Positions 23,492-27,610 of a stretch of DNA of 27,610 nt are shown piece after piece. The stretch spans positions 1-27,610 of the IMG/VR virus record IMGVR_UViG_3300008266_000386; one strand, 5' to 3'. The notes beneath the pieces were generated by a model that worked only from the letters and a program-made list of their open reading frames with translations, ran no database searches and had not been told where the DNA came from. The translations under genes and the position numbers were made by a program. Within the stretch, counting starts at the first letter, position 1, and each line of letters starts with the position of its first letter. Source of the DNA: a virus.

Positions 23492-23744
23492 CGACGGCGC
23501 TTTCGACGGAATCGCAGACGTGGACGACCATGAAGTGTTCGCGCAGCTTCTTGATCGTGTGGGCTTGCAGCTGCGTCGGCTTCTTGCCGGGGGCCTTGAA
23601 CTCGATGAACACGATGGTGCCGTCCTTGATGAAGATCCGGTCAGGGACACCGCGCACCGATGGCGACACCCACTTGAACACCAACCAGCCGTGCTTCTTG
23701 GCCAGATCGACGACCTTCTTCTCGATGTCCTTCTCGCGGATCAC
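23475..23744 (-). CDS. VRR-NUC domain nuclease
   Basis: An 89-residue stand-alone VRR-NUC protein of the PD-(D/E)XK superfamily. Motifs: helix MIREKDIEKKVVDLAKKHGW, then GVPDRIFIK (D35), VFIEFKAPGKKPTQLQ with E48 and K50 as the metal-binding and catalytic residues, and the following Gln-rich turn. In the family such nucleases cut branched DNA, for example Holliday junctions or flaps. The start lies inside the polymerase stop (ATGA-type overlap), and its end overlaps the helicase start. Translation of polymerase, nuclease and helicase is thus coupled and they may act on the same structures. Confidence 0.9.
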   Translation of the reverse strand: MIREKDIEKKVVDLAKKHGWLVFKWVSPSVRGVPDRIFIKDGTIVFIEFKAPGKKPTQLQAHTIKKLREHFMVVHVCDSVESAVDALSL

Positions 23745-25663
23745 TTACGGTACCTTTCGCATTCAAACCCCTCTGCATCCATCGGCAAGCCGGCGGCCCA
23801 GTCGGGCAGTTCACACATGGTTGCTTCCATCTCGGCCAGTGAGCCACTGCCTATCGGCATCTCGCAGATCACTTCGTCATGAATAGACGCGACGGTCTGA
23901 TAACCCTTGGCCTCGAGCCGCAGCATCGCCTCGGCCAGCAGATCGCGCGCGACGGCCTGGGTGACGTTCTCGCAGAGCTTTCCGCCATAGGTGTTCAGCT
24001 GCGCCCAGCGCCCGCCCAACTTGCTGTCCGTACCCCAGAACTCGAGGCCATCGGAGCCGTTGCGCGGCTGGTAGTAAGCCAGCCGGCGGCCGCTGGGCAG
24101 CTTGGCGAACAGGAAGTCGCCGACGACGCGGAAGGTGATCGGCCCAGCCTCAAAGTCGTGGCCTTTGTGCCGCACCGCGTTCGTCGCAGCCGCCTCGAGC
24201 GCGTACCAGAACCGCACGATCTTCGGGTGGGCCTTGCGCCACTTCACCTTGATCTCGTCGGCCGCTTTATCCTCGATCTCGACGCGGTAGGCCTTGGCCA
24301 TCGTCTGGAACGCGCCAACGCCGCCCTGGTAGCCCAGCGCCAGCACGGCGACCTTGCCGATTTGGCGTTCGTCCTTGTCCTTCGGCGTGATCTTGCGCCC
24401 GTAGATCCCGGTGGCCGCGTGGCAGTAGATGTCACCGCCGTTGCGAAACACGTCGAGCGGCCCCTGCTCGTCGGCCAGCCACGCGAGGACGCGCGCTTCG
24501 ATGGCGCTGAAGTCCGATACGAGCAGGCGGTTACCCTTGGCCGGCACGATCATGCCGCGCAGGCACGACGACAGCGCCGCCATCGGGTCGCCGTACAGCG
24601 CCTCGATCAGGTCGGGGTCTTGGTGCCTGAACAGCTTGATGCAGTTGTCGGTATCGCCGAAGGCAGGGCGCGGAAGGTTCTGCGGCTGGAAGCCGCGACC
24701 GGCCCAGCGGCCAGTCTGCGCGCCGTGGTACGCGAACACGCCGCGAGCGCGGTGGTCGCGGTCGGACGCGAGGTTCTGCATGGCGGCGTACTTCGACGTG
24801 GACGCCTTGCCCATCGTCTGGCGGATCTCCAGCACCTGGCGCACATCGTCGGGCAGGGCAGGGTCGGCCAGAGCCTCAAGCACCGCGCTCTTGTCGTAGC
24901 CGGTGAGGGTGTAGCCGCGTGACTGCGCCCACGCCATCACCCTGGCCCGTGAGCCGACATCCGGCAACACGCCGCCGCTGATCTCCTGCGCGCGGGCGTT
25001 GAGCGTCTCGGCCGTCCTGAAGATCAGGTTGATGGCGTGGTCGACACTGGCCGCGTCGATGCCCAGCCCGCGCCAGTTGATCTCCTGATCGAGCAGCCAG
25101 ACTTGGCGCTCGCGCTCCGACATCGGCTTGTAAGGTGTCAAGTGACGCTTGACGGCTCGCTCAGTCTCAACGTCCTGCTTGCAGTAGCTGTAAAGCTCGT
25201 CGAGCAGTTCAGGGTCGCGCCGACGTTCGCCGCGGTACGGCTGGCACAGGCGCTGGATCAGGTAGCGGCCGCGCGTGTCCTTTTGTTCGGCCAGATGCAA
25301 CACTTGCGCGCACTGGCCAAGCGCGCGGGGCAGCGCGAGGGTGGCTGCGAGCGCGGCGGTGTCGTTCCAGTGCGACGGGCCTGGGATCGCAACGTCGTGC
25401 CTTGGTTCAAGGACGTGTTCCCAAATCGCACGTTCAAACGCGGCGTTCCATGCCCACCAATCGGCTGCGCCGCTGTACACCGCCTGAGACAGGCGGTCAG
25501 GAAACGGCTGGTCGGGCGTCCACAGCTGCGGCTCTTCGTCGTCGTCGATGGCCCACGCCATGCAGATGACTTCGGTCGACGGGTGGGCGGCGTAGTTGTA
25601 GCCGCCAGCGGTCTTGATGTCGCATTCGCTGTAGGTTTCGAAGTCGATGCTGATAGCTACCAC
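23741..25663 (-). CDS. DNA polymerase, family A, with 3'-5' exonuclease domain
   Basis: A 640-residue replicative polymerase. The N-terminal DnaQ-type proofreading domain shows DFET (7-10), NAAFERAIW (73-81, where motif II has E77 in the usual Asp place), D101 and YCKQD (160-164). The polymerase domain has TGRWAGRGFQPQNLPR (317-332), motif A DFSAIEAR (384-391), motif B R433-K437-Y445 in RQIGKVAVLALGYQGG, and motif C HDE (595-597). Hence both activities look intact. No 5'-3' exonuclease is attached. The start codon is GTG at 25663, preceded by AGAGAAAG. It sits between the small HicA-like gene and VRR-NUC and most likely copies the phage genome. Confidence 0.95.
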   Translation of the reverse strand: MVAISIDFETYSECDIKTAGGYNYAAHPSTEVICMAWAIDDDEEPQLWTPDQPFPDRLSQAVYSGAADWWAWNAAFERAIWEHVLEPRHDVAIPGPSHWNDTAALAATLALPRALGQCAQVLHLAEQKDTRGRYLIQRLCQPYRGERRRDPELLDELYSYCKQDVETERAVKRHLTPYKPMSERERQVWLLDQEINWRGLGIDAASVDHAINLIFRTAETLNARAQEISGGVLPDVGSRARVMAWAQSRGYTLTGYDKSAVLEALADPALPDDVRQVLEIRQTMGKASTSKYAAMQNLASDRDHRARGVFAYHGAQTGRWAGRGFQPQNLPRPAFGDTDNCIKLFRHQDPDLIEALYGDPMAALSSCLRGMIVPAKGNRLLVSDFSAIEARVLAWLADEQGPLDVFRNGGDIYCHAATGIYGRKITPKDKDERQIGKVAVLALGYQGGVGAFQTMAKAYRVEIEDKAADEIKVKWRKAHPKIVRFWYALEAAATNAVRHKGHDFEAGPITFRVVGDFLFAKLPSGRRLAYYQPRNGSDGLEFWGTDSKLGGRWAQLNTYGGKLCENVTQAVARDLLAEAMLRLEAKGYQTVASIHDEVICEMPIGSGSLAEMEATMCELPDWAAGLPMDAEGFECERYRK

Positions 25664-25666
25664 TGT

Positions 25667-25894
25667 TCACACTTTCTCTGCGCCGAGTTCGCGCAGCACT
25701 TTTCGCAGATCACATACCTTGTTCTTGGTGGCGCGGAAGTCCGACGCGGTCAAGGACATGGTGACGAATCGACTTCCTCTGGGTGTCTCAACCACTAGGC
25801 GGGTGTGCTTTCCGCCGTGTTCAAAGCGGTGGCCAGTGACGCCATGCCAGCGGTCTAACTCTTTCAGCAGTTCCTTTTGGGTGTGTCGGTCCAT
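25667..25894 (-). CDS. Small HicA-like protein, function unknown
   Basis: A 75-residue basic protein, three bases upstream of the polymerase start. It reads as a helix (TQKELLKELDRWHG), strands (GHRFEHGGKHTRLVVETPRG and RFVTMSLTASDF), then a helix (NKVCDLRKVLRELG). This resembles the small double-stranded-RNA-binding-like fold of HicA mRNA interferases, with H30 in the place of the usual HicA histidine. No HicB antitoxin gene lies next to it, so a toxin role is doubtful. It may be a nucleic-acid-binding helper of replication. Similarity is judged by eye only. Confidence 0.7.
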   Translation of the reverse strand: MDRHTQKELLKELDRWHGVTGHRFEHGGKHTRLVVETPRGSRFVTMSLTASDFRATKNKVCDLRKVLRELGAEKV

Positions 25895-25918
25895 CGTTCA
25901 ATCTTTCGCGGTTGGGAA

Positions 25919-25950
25919 GTGTCCCGGCAGGCCCAACCCCACCGGGACAC
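25919..25950 (-). terminator. Hairpin between the ssDNA-binding protein and the polymerase group
   Basis: GTGTCCCGG (25919-25927) and CCGGGACAC (25942-25950) form a perfect 9-bp GC-rich stem with a 14-base loop. On the minus strand it follows the DUF2815 stop closely. No T-run follows, so it may be a partial terminator that makes more ssDNA-binding protein than polymerase. Confidence 0.6.
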
Positions 25951-25956
25951 CAAGGA

Positions 25957-26484
25957 TCACGACAGGAAGTCGTCGTCCTCTTCCTCGATCTCGCCGAACA
26001 CGTCAGCGGTGACCTTCTTGCCGCCGAAGGACTCGCCGTCCTTCACGAACTGCACAGCGTCGAGCGTGGCGTTCACGCGCTTGCCCCACTGGTTGTCCTG
26101 CGCCCACAGCGAGATCGCTGCGTTGACATAGCAGCCGGCGTAGGGCTTGCCGTCTTCTTCGGCCAGCGGGTTCTTCTTCTGGTCGACGATCACCGGGCGG
26201 ACCTTGGTCGAGGCCGAGACGAACATGGCACCGTCGTAGCCGTCGTAGTCCTTCTCTTCGCCGTCACCGAGGCAGAGCTTCAGGCCCTTCGGCACCTTGC
26301 CCTTCCACTTGTCTTCGGCCACCGCGTTGATGGCGGCTTCCAGCTTCTTGATCTGGTCAGCCTGTTCTTCCTTGTCGAGCAGGAAGTTCGCGTTGAAGCG
26401 CGGCTCCTGGCCCTGCTGGAAAGCCTTGGCGGTCCAGATCTGCGGGAACGAAAGGCGGACGTTCTTCAGCACAATTGCAGTCAT
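25957..26484 (-). CDS. Single-stranded DNA-binding protein, DUF2815 (Enc34 type)
   Basis: A 175-residue protein with the DUF2815 pattern: IVLKNVRLSFPQIWTAKAFQ at the start, PRFNANFLLDK, then KGLKLCLGDGEEKDYDGYDG, FVSAS and YAGCYVNAAISLWAQDNQWG with KRVNATLDAVQFVKDGE. It ends in an acidic tail (EIEEEDDDFLS), as do many phage ssDNA-binding proteins that recruit partners by this tail. The Enc34 phage member of this family has been shown to bind ssDNA with an OB-fold. The ATG at 26484 is chosen because it follows AGGAAAAG and begins one base after the DUF2800 stop. It would coat single strands for the polymerase and nucleases. Confidence 0.9.
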   Translation of the reverse strand: MTAIVLKNVRLSFPQIWTAKAFQQGQEPRFNANFLLDKEEQADQIKKLEAAINAVAEDKWKGKVPKGLKLCLGDGEEKDYDGYDGAMFVSASTKVRPVIVDQKKNPLAEEDGKPYAGCYVNAAISLWAQDNQWGKRVNATLDAVQFVKDGESFGGKKVTADVFGEIEEEDDDFLS

Positions 26485-26485
26485 T

Positions 26486-27610
26486 TCACTTTTCCTCGTT
26501 GAAAAGATCCACGGCCCCTTCGCCATAGGCGGGCCGAGGATCGGTGTCTGGCGCAAGCGTCGGCTTGCCCCGTGGCTTGACGACGAGACTTGCGATCTCG
26601 CCGGCTTTCGCCCTCCCCAGAACCTTCTCGGCCTGAGTGGGGGAAATCAGTTTCTTGGTGTAGATGGCGTCGTTGCCAAGTCCGGCCTCGGCCAGGCAAC
26701 GTGCAACGAGCGCCTCGTCAGGTTCCCACTGGCGAACGCTGCGGCCCTCGACCAGCTTGTAGCCGGGGATCACACCGCCATGCGCCAGCGTGGTCTGGGC
26801 GTACTCCTCGACATCGTTGGCCCACGACTTCAGCAGCGGCAGCTTCGGCAGCAACGCGGCGACCTCTTCGGCCGACATCAGGTGGACCATCGGCACGAAG
26901 AGCGGTGCCTCGAGGTCGTCGAAGCGCGACAGCGACAGTTCGTAGTTGTGCTTGGCCAGCGCCTTGCACGTCGACCGCGCCTTGCACCACTGGCACGTCT
27001 TCTGCCCCGGATTGAACTCGGGCGTCTTGGCTGTCGCCTTCTCGGCTGCGGGCTTCACCACATCGGCCGCCCAGTTCAGCAGTTCGGACACCGTGATGGT
27101 GTATTCGCTGACGTGGTCGAGCCGCGGCTGGTGGATGTGCAGCGCGAAGGTGTCGATCTCGTAGATGTGGCCGTAGGTCTGCCACACGCCGAGGGCGTAC
27201 ATCATTGCCTGCTCGTTCTTGTAGGCGTCGACGCGGACGCCCTGGCCGAACTTCAGGTCGATGACGTGGCACAGGCCATCGCCAATCACGATGGCGTCCG
27301 AGGTGCCGAAGCCACCCGGCACCCAGTGCGTGAATTCCACGCGCTGCTCGATCAGCATCGCTTCCATATTCGGATGCGCGCGGACGCCGCGGACGTAGTC
27401 GACGTAATCGGCAACGTGGTGCGCCATGTCGGCGGTGACCTCGACGCCCTCGAGCGTGTCGCCGATCATCTCGGACGGGTGCAGATCCTCGCGCAGGCAC
27501 CACTCGGCCAGTGCGTGAGCGGCCGTGCCTTCGCGGGCGAACTCGCTGCCCTCGTCGACCAGGTCGGCTTCGAGGATCACGCTGCCAGGGCAGCGCAGCC
27601 AGCGGTGGGC
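26486..27610 (-). CDS. DUF2800 nuclease, N-terminus beyond the window
   Basis: The frame is open to the window edge: ten codons upstream of a GTG at 27580 read AHRWLRCPGS, the normal DUF2800 start, so the protein is partial and that GTG is not its start. About 374 residues are visible. Motifs include GTAAHALAEWCL, GGFGTSDAIV with an acidic metal ligand, and VIDLKFGQGVRVDA then NEQAMMYALG, the PD-(D/E)XK core with D and K. Cys-7 and the trio CQWCKARSTC (visible residues 206-215) are placed like the four iron-sulfur cysteines of Cas4/AddB-type nucleases. It likely trims DNA ends in recombination-linked replication. It leads the operon visible here. Confidence 0.88.
   Translation of the reverse strand, partial: AHRWLRCPGSVILEADLVDEGSEFAREGTAAHALAEWCLREDLHPSEMIGDTLEGVEVTADMAHHVADYVDYVRGVRAHPNMEAMLIEQRVEFTHWVPGGFGTSDAIVIGDGLCHVIDLKFGQGVRVDAYKNEQAMMYALGVWQTYGHIYEIDTFALHIHQPRLDHVSEYTITVSELLNWAADVVKPAAEKATAKTPEFNPGQKTCQWCKARSTCKALAKHNYELSLSRFDDLEAPLFVPMVHLMSAEEVAALLPKLPLLKSWANDVEEYAQTTLAHGGVIPGYKLVEGRSVRQWEPDEALVARCLAEAGLGNDAIYTKKLISPTQAEKVLGRAKAGEIASLVVKPRGKPTLAPDTDPRPAYGEGAVDLFNEEK

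Overview
This window is part of a temperate tailed bacteriophage or prophage (Caudoviricetes), most likely short-tailed (podovirus-like). The grounds are a portal, an SU10-type (DUF5309) capsid protein, an SU10-type adaptor, a nozzle-like protein, large internal virion or ejection proteins (one with a lytic transglycosylase domain) and a tyrosine integrase. No tape measure, sheath or major tail-tube gene is visible. The DNA is GC-rich, uses many GTG starts, and its genes overlap by ATGA or GTGA or abut. This, with an outer-membrane-type spanin lipoprotein, suggests a GC-rich Gram-negative host, possibly an alphaproteobacterium; the host is inference.

Layout. 1-4321, plus strand: packaging and head (terminase large-subunit C-terminus, HNH endonuclease, portal, two small proteins, scaffold). 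4330-6207: major capsid protein, a hairpin, a small head protein and the adaptor. 6208-9748: three fibre or adhesin-like proteins. 9750-11018: lysis cassette (XhlA-like coiled-coil membrane protein, TIGR02594-type endolysin, holin-like protein, overlapping Rz/Rz1-type spanins). 11046-13924: a fibre with an S74 chaperone domain, the nozzle-like protein and a small tail protein. 13934-19728: four internal virion or ejection proteins. 19747-20712: a metallophosphoesterase with an N-terminal helix-turn-helix. 20919-21977: integrase.

The minus-strand block (about 27610 down to 21961) is a replication and recombination operon. In order of transcription it holds a DUF2800 nuclease (cut by the window end), a DUF2815 ssDNA-binding protein, a small HicA-like protein, family A DNA polymerase, VRR-NUC nuclease, SNF2 helicase and a possible broken small membrane-protein gene. 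It converges on the integrase at a strong hairpin near 22010.

No stretch longer than about 210 bases lacks a gene. The largest gap (20713-20918) holds a possible 36-codon ORF, a promoter candidate and an 11-bp inverted repeat that could hide the integrase ribosome binding site in read-through transcripts. No tRNA, CRISPR array, insertion sequence or lysogeny repressor was seen. The two oddest points are that integrase leader and an apparent frameshift with a lost segment at the start of the portal gene.
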